Notes under the pieces: generated by a model
The model's database searches: none
What the model saw: the letters and a program-made list of their open reading frames with translations, nothing else
What the model was told of the DNA's origin: nothing
Part shown: one piece after another, positions 1 through 8,188 of the stretch
How the letters are laid out: each line of letters begins with the position of its first letter
Position numbering within the stretch: the first letter of the stretch is position 1
Translations under genes and position numbers: made by a program
Source: Bradyrhizobium sp. JYMT SZCCT0428
Lineage (GTDB): Bacteria > Pseudomonadota > Alphaproteobacteria > Rhizobiales > Xanthobacteraceae
Direction: 5' to 3'
DNA length: 64,000 bases
Assembly (NCBI RefSeq): GCF_018131075.1
Contig: NZ_JAFCLS010000034.1
Span: 29,217-93,216 of the forward strand

Positions 1-762
1 CTCAAAACCCATGCCGTCCTCGAATGCCCACGGGATCATGCCGGAACGCGCGTTATCGGTATCGCGCCAGATTTCGGAACGGAACGACAGGAAGCCGTTG
101 GCCTTGCCTTCGGTGAACGGCGAATTGGCGAACAGGGCGGTCGCGATCGGCTGCAGCGCCACCGATACCCGCAATTTCTTGACCATGTCGGCTTCGGAAG
201 AGAAGTCGAGATTGGTCTGCACGGTACAGGTCCGGTACATCATATCGAGGCCGTATTGGCCGACCTTCGGCATGTAATTGGTCATGATCCCGTAGCGGCC
301 CTTGGGCATCACGGGGATTTGCGACCGCGACCATGACGGCGTCATGCCGAGGCCGAGAAAGCCGATGCCGAGCGGCGTCGCGATCTCGCGCACCTGCGCC
401 AGATGCGCCATCAATTCCGCCTGGGTCTGGTGCACGGTCTCGACCGGCGCGCCCGACAATTCGAACTGCCCGCCGGGCTCCAGCGAAATCGCGCCGCCGC
501 CGGTGACGTCGTACAGCCCGATGATGTTGCCGCGCTCCATGATCGGCTCCCAGCCGAGCAGAAGCTGCATGCCCTCCAGCAGCGCGCCGATGCCGCGCGC
601 GCCTTCATATGGCACGGGGTGATAGCCCTCGAGCGTGAACGGGGTCTTCTCGTGCTCGGTGCCGATGCGGAACTCCGACGGCGGCTTCACGCCGGCCGCC
701 AGCCACGCCACGAGTTCGTCGCGCGATTGCAACGGCGTCATATCGATTTGGTCACGCGCCAT
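1..762 (-). CDS. gshA: Glutamate-cysteine ligase, partial (C-terminus outside window)
   Basis: This is the first enzyme of glutathione synthesis, which joins glutamate to cysteine using ATP in the cytoplasm. The visible 254 codons start at an ATG (MARDQIDMTPLQSRDEL) and run off the left edge. The early FRIGTEHEK stretch (residues 31-39) is the Glu-His-Glu signature of the alphaproteobacterial/plant-type ligase. Further along, LEPGGQFELSG and FLGLGFSPSW also match that family. No strong ribosome binding site precedes the ATG; Met8 is an alternative start. The gst gene about 750 bp away encodes an enzyme that uses the glutathione product. Family assignment is confident; the missing C-terminus cannot be judged. 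Confidence 0.93.
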   Translation of the reverse strand, partial: MARDQIDMTPLQSRDELVAWLAAGVKPPSEFRIGTEHEKTPFTLEGYHPVPYEGARGIGALLEGMQLLLGWEPIMERGNIIGLYDVTGGGAISLEPGGQFELSGAPVETVHQTQAELMAHLAQVREIATPLGIGFLGLGMTPSWSRSQIPVMPKGRYGIMTNYMPKVGQYGLDMMYRTCTVQTNLDFSSEADMVKKLRVSVALQPIATALFANSPFTEGKANGFLSFRSEIWRDTDNARSGMIPWAFEDGMGFE

Positions 763-858
763 AAAAAACCCGGATCTTTGGCGATTCGACCGAACGCGCC
801 GTGTGGCAGGGAGCATTGCGGACAGCGTTGTCCGCAAAAACGATAAGATGAAGGCGTA

Positions 859-1368
859 TCATCGGGCGGGAACGCCGTCTCGCACAGCGGTCGCCCTGAC
901 CTCGCTGCAGGAGCAGCCCAGCCGGTCGAGCAGACCGCAGAGCTTGATGGCATCGGTGTCGGACAGTTTGGAACCGACGTGTTTTTCGATCGCCGCGGAA
1001 TAGGCGCTCCACATTTTCTTCTGCAGTTCGCGTCCCGTCTCGGTGATTTCGACGAACTGGCCGCGCTTGTCGATCTTGCATTCGCGCCGCGCCGCCAGCC
1101 CCTCGTCGACCAGACGGTCAATCAGGCGCGAGGTCGAGTATTGCGGGATCAGCATCTGCTTCTCCAGCTCCACGGGACGCATCTCGCCCGACGGCGCGCG
1201 CGACAGTTCCAGCAGCGCGTCATACCAGGCGAGCGGCGGAAAGCCTGCCTTCTTCAAATCCTGTTCGACGGCGTCGAGCACCCGGCTCTGCACCCGCATC
1301 AGGCGGATCCAGGCGTTGGTCGCCTCGGTCGATGGTTTGCGTTTCATGGTCTGGTCCGTATCCGTCAC
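859..1368 (-). CDS. MarR-family transcriptional regulator
   Basis: A 169-residue winged-helix regulator. The central part (about residues 45-120) has the MarR layout: a recognition region around LIPQYSTSRLIDRLVDEGLA, then a wing with the basic DKRG turn. MarR proteins act as dimers on palindromic sites and usually repress a neighbouring gene until a small phenolic or electrophilic ligand, or a thiol modification, releases them. The Cys-Ser-Cys near residues 150-152 could make it redox-responsive, but that is inference. It is transcribed divergently from the gst gene, with a double palindrome between them that probably controls both. Met8 is an alternative start. Confidence 0.9.
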   Translation of the reverse strand: MTDTDQTMKRKPSTEATNAWIRLMRVQSRVLDAVEQDLKKAGFPPLAWYDALLELSRAPSGEMRPVELEKQMLIPQYSTSRLIDRLVDEGLAARRECKIDKRGQFVEITETGRELQKKMWSAYSAAIEKHVGSKLSDTDAIKLCGLLDRLGCSCSEVRATAVRDGVPAR

Positions 1369-1400
1369 AGGGCCGTGTCTGTCACAGGTGAGTGTACCGC

Positions 1401-1450
1401 ACTAAATGCAGCTGCATCAATCTTGACTATTAGATGCAGATGCATTTAGT
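1401..1450. promoter_or_regulatory. Double palindromic operator between marR and gst
   Basis: Two 17-bp arms (1401-1417 and 1434-1450) form a long inverted repeat with a single mismatch across a 16-bp spacer. Each arm also holds its own 12-bp palindrome: ATGCAGCTGCAT at 1406-1417 is perfect, and ATGCAGATGCAT at 1434-1445 is off by one pair. This fits two MarR dimers bound side by side. A TTGACT sequence in the spacer could be the -35 element of the gst promoter. The function is inferred; the symmetry is seen directly. Confidence 0.75.
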
Positions 1451-1509
1451 CGTTCCGCGGCCATAAGCCAAGATTTCCAAAGCAAGATCTTCCAAAGGGA
1501 GAAAATCCA

Positions 1510-2124
1510 ATGAAATTGTACTATTCGCCAGGCGCCTGCTCGCTGTCTCCCCATATCGCGCTTCTGGAGGCCGGCCTCCCCTACGATCTGGTCAAGGTCG
1601 ACCTGCGCGCCAAGAAGCTGGAAAACGGCGACGACTATCTGACGGTCAATCCGAAGGGCCAGGTGCCCGCTCTGGCGCTCGACTCCGGCGAACTGGTCAC
1701 CGAAGGCCCGGTCATCGTCCAGATGATCGCCGACAAAGCCGCCGACAAGAATCTCGCCCCCACCCGCGACCATGCCGATCGCTACAAGCTGCAGGCCTGG
1801 CTCACCTACATCAACAGTGAACTGCACAAGAACCTCGGCCCGCAGTTCGCCCCGGCGCTGTCAGACGATGCCAAGGCATTCTTCAAGGACCGTGTGATGG
1901 GCAAGTTCAGGTATGTCGACGGCGAGCTCGCCGGGAAAGACTACCTGATGGGCAAGCAGTTTTCAGTCGCCGACGGTTACATGTTCACGATGCTTTCATG
2001 GGCCGAACGGATGAAATGGGATCTCGCTGATCTGTCCAACCTGATGGCCTACAAGGCCCGCGTCGGCGCTCGCCCGAAGGTACAGGAGGCACTGACCAAG
2101 GAAGGCCTGCTGAAGGCGGCGTAA
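1510..2124 (+). CDS. gst: Glutathione S-transferase, beta class-like
   Basis: A 204-residue cytosolic transferase that conjugates or reduces electrophiles with glutathione. The N-terminal thioredoxin-fold domain starts MKLYYSPGACSLSPHIAL, with Cys10 at the position of the beta-class catalytic cysteine. The glutathione-contacting segment TEGPVIVQMIAD follows at about residue 64. A helical C-terminal domain with FSVADGYMFTML completes the fold. Length is normal for the family. A good ribosome binding site (AAAGGGAG) precedes the ATG. It is divergent from a MarR regulator across a palindromic operator, so induction by a toxic electrophile is likely. The substrate is unknown. Confidence 0.93.
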   Translation: MKLYYSPGACSLSPHIALLEAGLPYDLVKVDLRAKKLENGDDYLTVNPKGQVPALALDSGELVTEGPVIVQMIADKAADKNLAPTRDHADRYKLQAWLTYINSELHKNLGPQFAPALSDDAKAFFKDRVMGKFRYVDGELAGKDYLMGKQFSVADGYMFTMLSWAERMKWDLADLSNLMAYKARVGARPKVQEALTKEGLLKAA

Positions 2125-2151
2125 GCGGTTTTTATATCGGAAATAAGAAGA

Positions 2152-2180
2152 GGGCCGGATCGACGATCCGGCCCATTTTT
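2152..2180 (+). terminator. Rho-independent terminator after gst
   Basis: A 10-bp GC-rich stem (GGGCCGGATC, loop GAC, GATCCGGCCC) is followed by ATTTTTG, 27 bp after the gst stop codon. Confidence 0.88.
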
Positions 2181-2187
2181 GTTCGTT

Positions 2188-2272
2188 CGTCATTGCGAGC
2201 GAAGCGAAGCAATCCATCTATCCCCTTGCGGAAGCATGGATTGCTTCGTCGCAAACGCTCCTCGCAATGACG
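2188..2272. repeat. Palindromic repeat, family A (CGTCATTGCGAG type), copy 1
   Basis: An 85-bp imperfect hairpin with complementary ends (CGTCATTGCGAG ... CTCGCAATGACG) and inner arms AAGCAATCCA and TGGATTGCTT. Near-identical elements lie at 8089, 20033 and 51302. This one lies just behind the gst terminator. Confidence 0.9.
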
Positions 2273-2311
2273 GGGCTTTTGCCGCAGCCGCTCCTACAGC
2301 GCGCGAAGCAA

Positions 2312-3544
2312 TCAGTATCGCGCCGGACTGAACGCCGATGCGTCGGTAAATGTCGCCTCGCCGCTCATCATCTCGGCGAGCAGGCGGCCTGTGGTGGGGC
2401 CAAGGGTGTGGCCGTGATGACCATGCCCGAAATGCATCCACAGGCCTTTGTGCCTCGGTGCAGCTCCCACGACCGGCAGCATGTCGGGCATGCAGGGGCG
2501 GACCCCGCTCCAGGGTTCGGCCTCCACCGCGGTGCCGAGATCGACAAGCCGCCGCGCCGCCTGCTCAGCCCGTTCGAGCTGGCGCGACTGCGACGACCTT
2601 TCCGGTCCCATCAATTCGGCGCCCGACGTAATCCGCAATCCCTTCGCCATCGGCGCCATGGCGTATGCGAATTCCGGGTCGTGCAGCGGCAGATTGAGCC
2701 TGCCGCCGCCGGTGAAATGCCGATGGTAGCCACGCTTGCGCAGCATCGGAAAGCGATAGTCAAACTTTTGCAATAGATCGGGAGACCACGGACCCAGCGA
2801 CACCACGGCCGCCTCGGCGTCGATCGGGCCATCATCCGACTGAACCGTCCAGCCGGCAGGACTCGGCGCCAACGTGGTCGCATCCCCGCCCACGAAGGTG
2901 CCGCCTGCGCGTGTGAACAGATCGGCATAGGCGGATACGAGCCCGCCCGGATCCGAGACCGTCCATGGGTCGCGCCAGTGAACAGCCCCCGCCCCGGTCT
3001 CGTTTAGCCCGGGTTCGGCAGCGGCAAGCTGTGCCGGGCTGATAATTTCCGATCGCACGCCGAATTCAGCCGCCAGCGTCTCGGCGACCAGCGCCACTTC
3101 ATCCAGCGCAGCCTGGGTGCGGCGCAGGGAATGATAGCCGCTTCGCTGCACCAGATTGTCCGCGCCGGCTTCCCGGATCAGCACGTCATGCTCGCTTGTC
3201 GCCCGTGCGATGATCCGCGCGTAGGCCTGCGATATCTGCTGGTGCCGATCCGGAGCGGAATGCCACCAGTACCGCAGCAAAGGACCAAGATGCCGCGGCA
3301 GCCATTTTACGCGGTAATGGACATCGTTGGCGCGCCCTGTTGCGATCGCCGCCAGCGTCGCAAGATCGCGCGGCATCGGATAGGGCCGCACCGCTTCGGC
3401 CTGGATGAAGCCGGCGTTGCCGTAGCTGGTCTCGCGGCCGGGCTGATTGCGATCGAGCAGCACGACCGACCAGCCGCGGCGCTGTAACTGCAGCGCGGTT
3501 GCGACCCCGACCATTCCGGCGCCGAGAACGATAACACTTCGCAT
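2312..3544 (-). CDS. FAD-dependent oxidoreductase, D-amino acid dehydrogenase (DadA)-like
   Basis: A 410-residue flavoprotein of the DAO family, probably oxidising an amino acid or other amine. The N-terminus MRSVIVLGAGMVGVATALQL holds the dinucleotide-binding GxGxxG. It is followed by an acidic strand end (LLDRN) and the ETSYGNAGFI segment typical of DadA. The C-terminus has WSGVRPCMPDMLPVVG and GHGHHGHTLGP, a second FAD contact. The frame is open 29 codons upstream, but the chosen ATG at 3544 has an AAGGTGA ribosome binding site at good spacing and puts the nucleotide fold at the very N-terminus. It appears to be a single gene. The substrate is not determinable from sequence. Confidence 0.87.
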   Translation of the reverse strand: MRSVIVLGAGMVGVATALQLQRRGWSVVLLDRNQPGRETSYGNAGFIQAEAVRPYPMPRDLATLAAIATGRANDVHYRVKWLPRHLGPLLRYWWHSAPDRHQQISQAYARIIARATSEHDVLIREAGADNLVQRSGYHSLRRTQAALDEVALVAETLAAEFGVRSEIISPAQLAAAEPGLNETGAGAVHWRDPWTVSDPGGLVSAYADLFTRAGGTFVGGDATTLAPSPAGWTVQSDDGPIDAEAAVVSLGPWSPDLLQKFDYRFPMLRKRGYHRHFTGGGRLNLPLHDPEFAYAMAPMAKGLRITSGAELMGPERSSQSRQLERAEQAARRLVDLGTAVEAEPWSGVRPCMPDMLPVVGAAPRHKGLWMHFGHGHHGHTLGPTTGRLLAEMMSGEATFTDASAFSPARY

Positions 3545-3679
3545 TGTTGCGATCACCTTTGCATGCGTCAGCGACCTGTCGCCAAGTCCTGCTTCAAAGT
3601 CCTGCTTCAACCAATCTACGAGCAGCTGCAACAGATCGCGACAGTGGAAAAGGCGCGGATGCCCTGCGCAGAATGGCGC

Positions 3680-3708
3680 TTGACGCCTTGTAGCCTATGG
3701 ACTACAAA
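3680..3708 (+). promoter_or_regulatory. Promoter and operator of the toxin-antitoxin pair
   Basis: TTGACG at 3680 and TACAAA at 3703 are 17 bp apart, a good sigma-70-like pair. The inverted repeat TTGTAG (3688-3693) / CTACAA (3702-3707) lies between and partly in the -10 element, where a bound antitoxin would block the promoter. Transcription would begin within a few bases of the toxin ATG at 3717, leaving almost no leader. Confidence 0.65.
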
Positions 3709-3716
3709 ACAACCTC

Positions 3717-4007
3717 ATGATCGAGGTGCGCCAGACTGACGAGTTTTCGGGCTGGCTGCGCCGCCTCCGGGATGCCAATGCCGTCGCACGCATTGCCGGC
3801 CGCATTCGTCGCATGGAGATGGGGAATCCCGGCGACAGCAGAAGCGTTGGTCAGGGCGTGCTGGAAATGCGCATCGACTATGGGCCGGGATACCGGGTCT
3901 ACTATGTGCATCGCGGAGCAGAGATCGTGATCCTGCTATGTGGCGGCGACAAGCGCACCCAGCAACAGGATATCAAGAAAGCGCTGAGTTTGGCGGAGGC
4001 ATTATAA
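3717..4007 (+). CDS. RelE/ParE-superfamily toxin (HigB-like, HI1419 type)
   Basis: A small 96-residue protein with the layout of the 'addiction module killer protein' family. It has an N-terminal FSGWLRRLRDANAVARIAGRIRR helix pair, then MRIDYGPGYRVYYVHRGAEIVILLCGGDK, the beta-sheet core with the conserved GxGYRVYY and GGDKRTQ motifs. Such toxins usually cleave ribosome-associated mRNA and arrest growth until neutralised. Its stop codon overlaps the antitoxin ATG by one base (TAATG), so the two are translationally coupled with the toxin first, as usual for this subfamily. No ribosome binding site is visible and the promoter sits immediately upstream, so the mRNA may be leaderless. Confidence 0.9.
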   Translation: MIEVRQTDEFSGWLRRLRDANAVARIAGRIRRMEMGNPGDSRSVGQGVLEMRIDYGPGYRVYYVHRGAEIVILLCGGDKRTQQQDIKKALSLAEAL

Positions 4008-4324
4008 TGACCAAGACAACACGATTTGATGCCGCCGACTATCTCGACACTGAGGAGCGTCAGGTTGCCTACATTGCGGCGGCGCTCGAATCCGGTGACG
4101 CGGATTTCGTGCGTGACGCGCTTGGCCTTGTTGCGCGCGCTCGCGGCATGGCGGGGATTGCGAAGAAGGCCGGCCTGAATCGCGAAAGCCTCTACAAGGC
4201 GCTGGGGGAGACCGGAAATCCCGAGTTCGGCACCGTCATGCGCATCGTTCACGCCCTTGGTCTAACTCTTTCAGCTCGCTCGGCAGCGAGCGGACGGACG
4301 CCAAAGCCGCGCCGGGTTGCGTGA
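4007..4324 (+). CDS. Antitoxin with Xre-type helix-turn-helix (HigA-like, HI1420 type)
   Basis: A 105-residue DNA-binding antitoxin. The N-terminal half (RFDAADYLDTEERQVAYIAAA) matches the downstream partner of HI1419-type toxins. The C-terminal half is a helix-turn-helix with AGIAKKAGLNRESLYKALGE followed by NPEFGTVMRIVHALGL. It should bind the toxin and repress the shared promoter at the TTGTAG/CTACAA palindrome. The start chosen is the ATG that overlaps the toxin stop; the frame is open further upstream but only inside the toxin gene. The C-terminal tail is basic. A strong terminator follows. Confidence 0.9.
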   Translation: MTKTTRFDAADYLDTEERQVAYIAAALESGDADFVRDALGLVARARGMAGIAKKAGLNRESLYKALGETGNPEFGTVMRIVHALGLTLSARSAASGRTPKPRRVA

Positions 4325-4354
4325 GCGCGCTCAAAACTCTATTCACAAAATAAG

Positions 4355-4381
4355 GGCCGGGTCGATGATCCGGCCTTTTTG
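4355..4381 (+). terminator. Rho-independent terminator after the toxin-antitoxin pair
   Basis: The stem GGCCGG ... CCGGCC is followed by TTTTTG, about 30 bp after the antitoxin stop codon. Confidence 0.85.
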
Positions 4382-4407
4382 TTCTTGCCCCGCGTTGGAG
4401 AAGCAAG

Positions 4408-4440
4408 GCGTGGATGGCCGGGTCAAGCCCGGCCATGACG
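4408..4440. repeat. Palindromic repeat, family C (GGCCGGGTCAAGCCCGGCC type), copy 1
   Basis: A compact hairpin with 8-bp arms around a TCAA loop and flanking GTGGAT / CATGACG, close to the 3' end of the fadB-like gene. Related copies lie at 21771, 24497 and 24598. Confidence 0.85.
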
Positions 4441-4458
4441 TTGAGAGAGTTTGGTCTC

Positions 4459-6672
4459 TTACGCCGCCAGCTTCTTCGGCGGGAAGCGGCCATAGAACGT
4501 CTCGCCCTTGGCCGCCATGTCCTCCAGCAATTTCGGCGGCGTGAAGCGGGAGCCGTATTTGGCCTCGAGCTTGTGGCAGAGTTCGACGAACTTCCTGGTG
4601 CCCATGAAGTCGATATAGGACAGCGTGCCGCCGGTGAACGGCGCAAAGCCGAAGCCGAGGATCGAGCCGACGTCGGCCTCGCGCATGTCGGTGATCACGT
4701 GATCCTCCACCGTGCGCGCGGCTTCCACCGCCTGCACCACCAAGAAGCGCTGCTTCAGCTCTTCGATGTCGAGCGTGTCGGGGTCGAGCTTCTTCGGCTG
4801 CAGGTCGGCAAGTCCGGTCCACAGGCTCTTCTGGCCCTTGCCCTTCTCGGGATAGTCGTAAAAGCCCTTGCTGTTCTTGCGGCCGAGGCGGCCCTGCTTC
4901 TCGACCAGTTCCACCATCAGCTTCTTCTGATCCGGGTTGATGGAGTTCGGCCCGAGATCGGCCTCGGTCGCCTTCATCACCTTGAGCCCGAGGTCGAGCG
5001 CCACTTCATCGGACAGCGACAGCGGTCCGACCGGCATGCCGGCCATCTTGGCGCAGTTCTCGATCATCGCCGGCGGCACGCCTTCGAGGAACATCTCGTT
5101 GCCTTCGGCGATGTAACGGCCGACGCAGCGGTTGGCGTAGAAGCCTCTGGAGTCATTGACGACAATCGGCGTCTTGCCGATCAACCGCGTGTAATCGAGC
5201 GCAGTGGCAAGCGCGGCATCGCCGGTGTTCTTGCCGACGATGATCTCGACCAGCATCATCTTCTCGACCGGCGAGAAGAAGTGGATGCCGATGAACTTGC
5301 CCTGGTCCTTGAATTCCTCGGCCAGCGAGTTGATCGGCAGCGTCGAGGTGTTGGAGGCGAAGATCGCGCCATCCTTCAGGAGCGGCTGCGCCTTGGCGTA
5401 GGTTTCGGCCTTTACTTTCCGATCCTCGAACACGGCCTCGATGACGAGGTCGCAGTCTTTCAGCACGCCATAGTCGGCGGTGGCGCTGATGCGCGACATC
5501 ACAGCGTCACGATCGCTTTCCTTGGCGCGGCCCTTCTTGATGAGGTCGTCGATCACGGTCTGGGCGTGGCCCATGCCCTTGTCGGCGCTGGCCTGATCGC
5601 GGTCGATCAAGACCACGTCGATACCGGCCCGCGCCGAGACATAGCCGACGCTGGCGCCCATGAAGCCGGCGCCGATCACCGCGAGCTTTTTCACCTTGGT
5701 CGGCGGCACGTTCTGCGGGCGGCGTGCGCCCTTGTTCAGTTCCTGCATCGACAGGAACAGGCTGCGGATCATCGCCGCGGCTTCGTTGGAGCGCAGGATC
5801 TGCGTGAAGTAGCGCGACTCGACGCGAAGCGCCGCATCGATCGGCAACTGCAGGCCTTCATAGACGCAGCTCATGATGGCGCGCGCCGCCGGGTAATTGT
5901 CGTAGGTCTCGCGGCGGTAGATCGCGTTGCCCGCCGGGAACATCTGCATGCCCGCCTTGGAGAACACCGGACCGCCGGGAAGCTTGAAGCCCTTCTCGTC
6001 CCAGGGCGCGACGGCCTTGCCGCCGCCCTTGATCCAGTCCTTCGCCGCCTTGATCATGTCGGCGGGCGGGACGATGGCGTGAATGAGGTTGAGCGCCTTG
6101 GCCCTGGCGAGGTTGATCGCCTCGCCCTTGAGCAGCAGCTGCATCGCATCGGCGGGCTGCACGATACGCGGCACGCGCTGGGTGCCGCCGGCGCCGGGGA
6201 ACAGGCCGACCTTCACCTCGGGCAGGCCGAGCCGGGTCTTCGGGTTGTCGGCGGCGACGCGGTAGTGGCAGGCCAGCGTCAGTTCAAAACCGCCGCCGAG
6301 CGCGAGACCATTGATGGCGGCGACCCACGGCTTCCCTGAAATTTCGATGTTGCGATACACCTGTGAGAAGCGGCGGCTCTGGTCGAACAGCATCTGGTTG
6401 GCGGCCTCTTCGCCCTTGGCCTTGAGCAAATCGGCATATTGATGGGCCATGCCTTCGAGCATCGAGAGGTCAGCACCGGCGCACAGCGCTTCCTTGCCCG
6501 AGGTGATGACGACGCCCTTGACGGCGGCATCGGCGGTGGTCTGCTTGACGATCTCTTCGAGTTCGGTGGCCGAGGTTTCGTCGAGCACGTTCATCGAACG
6601 GCCGGGCGTGTCCCAGGTGACGAGCACGATGCCGTCGGCGTCGGTTTCCAGCTTGAAATTCTTGAAGGCCAT
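4459..6672 (-). CDS. fadB: Bifunctional enoyl-CoA hydratase / 3-hydroxyacyl-CoA dehydrogenase (FadB/FadJ-like)
   Basis: A 737-residue multifunctional beta-oxidation enzyme. Residues 1 to about 190 are a crotonase domain, with the oxyanion-hole segments KEALCAGADLSML and LALGGGFELTLACHYR. About residue 320 onward is the NAD-binding 3-hydroxyacyl-CoA dehydrogenase domain (LAVIGAGFMGASVGYV). It is followed by the HFFSPVEKMMLVEI catalytic region and two C-terminal 3HCDH domains. Length is normal. The start at 6672 has a GGAGCG ribosome binding site; the open frame upstream is part of a palindromic repeat. It is the last gene of a fadE-thiolase-fadB series on this strand, covering one full turn of fatty-acid degradation. 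Confidence 0.94.
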   Translation of the reverse strand: MAFKNFKLETDADGIVLVTWDTPGRSMNVLDETSATELEEIVKQTTADAAVKGVVITSGKEALCAGADLSMLEGMAHQYADLLKAKGEEAANQMLFDQSRRFSQVYRNIEISGKPWVAAINGLALGGGFELTLACHYRVAADNPKTRLGLPEVKVGLFPGAGGTQRVPRIVQPADAMQLLLKGEAINLARAKALNLIHAIVPPADMIKAAKDWIKGGGKAVAPWDEKGFKLPGGPVFSKAGMQMFPAGNAIYRRETYDNYPAARAIMSCVYEGLQLPIDAALRVESRYFTQILRSNEAAAMIRSLFLSMQELNKGARRPQNVPPTKVKKLAVIGAGFMGASVGYVSARAGIDVVLIDRDQASADKGMGHAQTVIDDLIKKGRAKESDRDAVMSRISATADYGVLKDCDLVIEAVFEDRKVKAETYAKAQPLLKDGAIFASNTSTLPINSLAEEFKDQGKFIGIHFFSPVEKMMLVEIIVGKNTGDAALATALDYTRLIGKTPIVVNDSRGFYANRCVGRYIAEGNEMFLEGVPPAMIENCAKMAGMPVGPLSLSDEVALDLGLKVMKATEADLGPNSINPDQKKLMVELVEKQGRLGRKNSKGFYDYPEKGKGQKSLWTGLADLQPKKLDPDTLDIEELKQRFLVVQAVEAARTVEDHVITDMREADVGSILGFGFAPFTGGTLSYIDFMGTRKFVELCHKLEAKYGSRFTPPKLLEDMAAKGETFYGRFPPKKLAA

Positions 6673-6696
6673 GTTGGTCGCTCCTGATCTGCTTCC

Positions 6697-6803
6697 GTCG
6701 TCCTGAGGTGGCCTCGCCCTTGCGAGGCCCTCGAAGGATGACCTGATGAATTTATCAATCATCCTTCGAGGCTCGGGCTTCGCCCTCGCACCTCAGGATG
6801 ACG
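6697..6803. repeat. Palindromic repeat, family B (CGTCATCCTGAGG type), copy 1
   Basis: A 107-bp hairpin with ends CGTCCTGAGGTG and CACCTCAGGATGACG and inner arms CCTCGAAGGATGA / TCATCCTTCGAGG. It fills the gap between the thiolase and fadB genes, ending about 25 bp before the fadB start. Other copies lie at 32538 and 52964. Confidence 0.9.
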
Positions 6804-6810
6804 TCGTCGC

Positions 6811-8019
6811 TTAGACCCGCTCGATGATGGTCGCGGTACCCATGCCGCCGCCGATGCACAGCGTCACCAGCGCGGTCGATTTGTTGGTGCGCTCGAGTTC
6901 ATCGAGCACGGTGCCGAGGATCATCGCGCCGGTGGCACCGAGCGGATGGCCGAGCGCAATCGCGCCGCCATTGACGTTGATCTTGGAAGAGTCGATGTCG
7001 AAGGCCTGCATGTAGCGCAACACCACCGAGGCGAAGGCCTCGTTGAGTTCGAACAGGTCGATGTCCGACTTCTTCATGCCAGAGCGCTCGAACAGCTTTT
7101 CGGTGACGTCGACCGGGCCGGTCAGCATCATCGCGGGCTCGGAGCCGATATTGGCAAAGGCGCGGATCTTCGCACGCGCTTTGAGGCCGTGCTTGGCGCC
7201 GGCTTCCTTGCTGCCGAGCAGCACGGCGCCCGCGCCGTCGACGATGCCGGAGGAGTTGCCGGCGTGGTGCACGTAATTGATGCGCTCGACTTCGGGGTGC
7301 GACTGGATCGCGACCGCATCGAAGCCACCCATCTGGCCCATCGCCACGAAGGACGGCTGCAACTGGCCGAGCGACTGCATCGTCGTGGTCGGGCGCATAT
7401 GCTCATCCTTGGCGAGGATGGTGAGGCCGTTGATGTCCTTCACCGGCACCACGGAGTTCTTGAAGCGGCCCTCTTCCCAGGCCTTCGCCGCGCGCTGCTG
7501 GCTCTGCACCGCGTAGGCGTCGACGTCATCGCGTGAAAAACCGTACTTGGTCGCGATCAGATCGGCCGAGACGCCCTGCGGCATGAAATAGGCCGGCACC
7601 GCCATCGAGGGATCCATCGGCCAGGCGCCGCCGGAGGCACCGATGCCGACGCGGCTCATGGATTCGGCGCCGCCGCCGATCACAAGCTCATGCTGACCGG
7701 CCATGACCTGGGCGGCAGCAAAATTCACGGCATCGAGACCGGAGGCACAGAAGCGGCTGATCTGCACGCCGGGGACGGCCTGGCCGAGGCCGGCCTTGAG
7801 CGCCGCAAAGCGCGCGATGTCGCTTCCGGCCTCGCCAACCGGATCGACCACGCCGAGCACGACGTCGTCGACGACGTCGACGGCGAGATTGTTGCGCTCT
7901 TTCAGCGCCTGCAGCGGCACGGTGGCGAGCGCCAGCGCGGTCACTTCATGCAGCGAGCCGTCGGCCTTGCCGCGGCCACGCGGGGTGCGAACGTGATCGT
8001 AGATATATGCCTCAGGCAT
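6811..8019 (-). CDS. fadA: Acetyl-CoA acyltransferase (thiolase, FadA/FadI-like)
   Basis: A 402-residue thiolase that cleaves 3-ketoacyl-CoA to acetyl-CoA and a shortened acyl-CoA. The nucleophilic cysteine is Cys91 in ISRFCASGLDAVN. The catalytic His lies in ALGHPLGATGA, and the second cysteine in VTLCIGGGMGTA near the C-terminus. All three active-site motifs are intact and the length is standard. The ATG has a GGGAG ribosome binding site. It sits between the acyl-CoA dehydrogenase and fadB genes on the same strand, so it supplies the last step of the beta-oxidation cycle. The exact chain-length preference is unknown. Confidence 0.94.
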   Translation of the reverse strand: MPEAYIYDHVRTPRGRGKADGSLHEVTALALATVPLQALKERNNLAVDVVDDVVLGVVDPVGEAGSDIARFAALKAGLGQAVPGVQISRFCASGLDAVNFAAAQVMAGQHELVIGGGAESMSRVGIGASGGAWPMDPSMAVPAYFMPQGVSADLIATKYGFSRDDVDAYAVQSQQRAAKAWEEGRFKNSVVPVKDINGLTILAKDEHMRPTTTMQSLGQLQPSFVAMGQMGGFDAVAIQSHPEVERINYVHHAGNSSGIVDGAGAVLLGSKEAGAKHGLKARAKIRAFANIGSEPAMMLTGPVDVTEKLFERSGMKKSDIDLFELNEAFASVVLRYMQAFDIDSSKINVNGGAIALGHPLGATGAMILGTVLDELERTNKSTALVTLCIGGGMGTATIIERV

Positions 8020-8088
8020 GGTTTTCTCCCGTTTCGGTGCAGGCTCTGATCGAGCGAGACGAATTGCAGATCAGTCAGATCGTTAGGT

Positions 8089-8171
8089 CGTCATTGCGAG
8101 GAGCGAAGCGACGAAGCAATCCACACTTGCTTTGGTGCTCTATGGATTGCTTCGCTGCGCTCGCAAAGACG
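8089..8171. repeat. Palindromic repeat, family A, copy 2
   Basis: A hairpin with ends CGTCATTGCGAG and TCGCAAAGACG (the right end has diverged) and inner arms AAGCAATCCA / TGGATTGCTT. It lies between the acyl-CoA dehydrogenase and thiolase genes of the same apparent operon. Confidence 0.88.
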
Positions 8172-8188
8172 AAAAAGTCTTGTAGGGG

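Noticed and set aside
4414..6339. Long plus-strand reading frame antisense to the fadB-like gene (641 codons)
   Set aside because: No recognisable domain, biased composition typical of antisense frames in GC-rich genes, and a clear real gene on the other strand.
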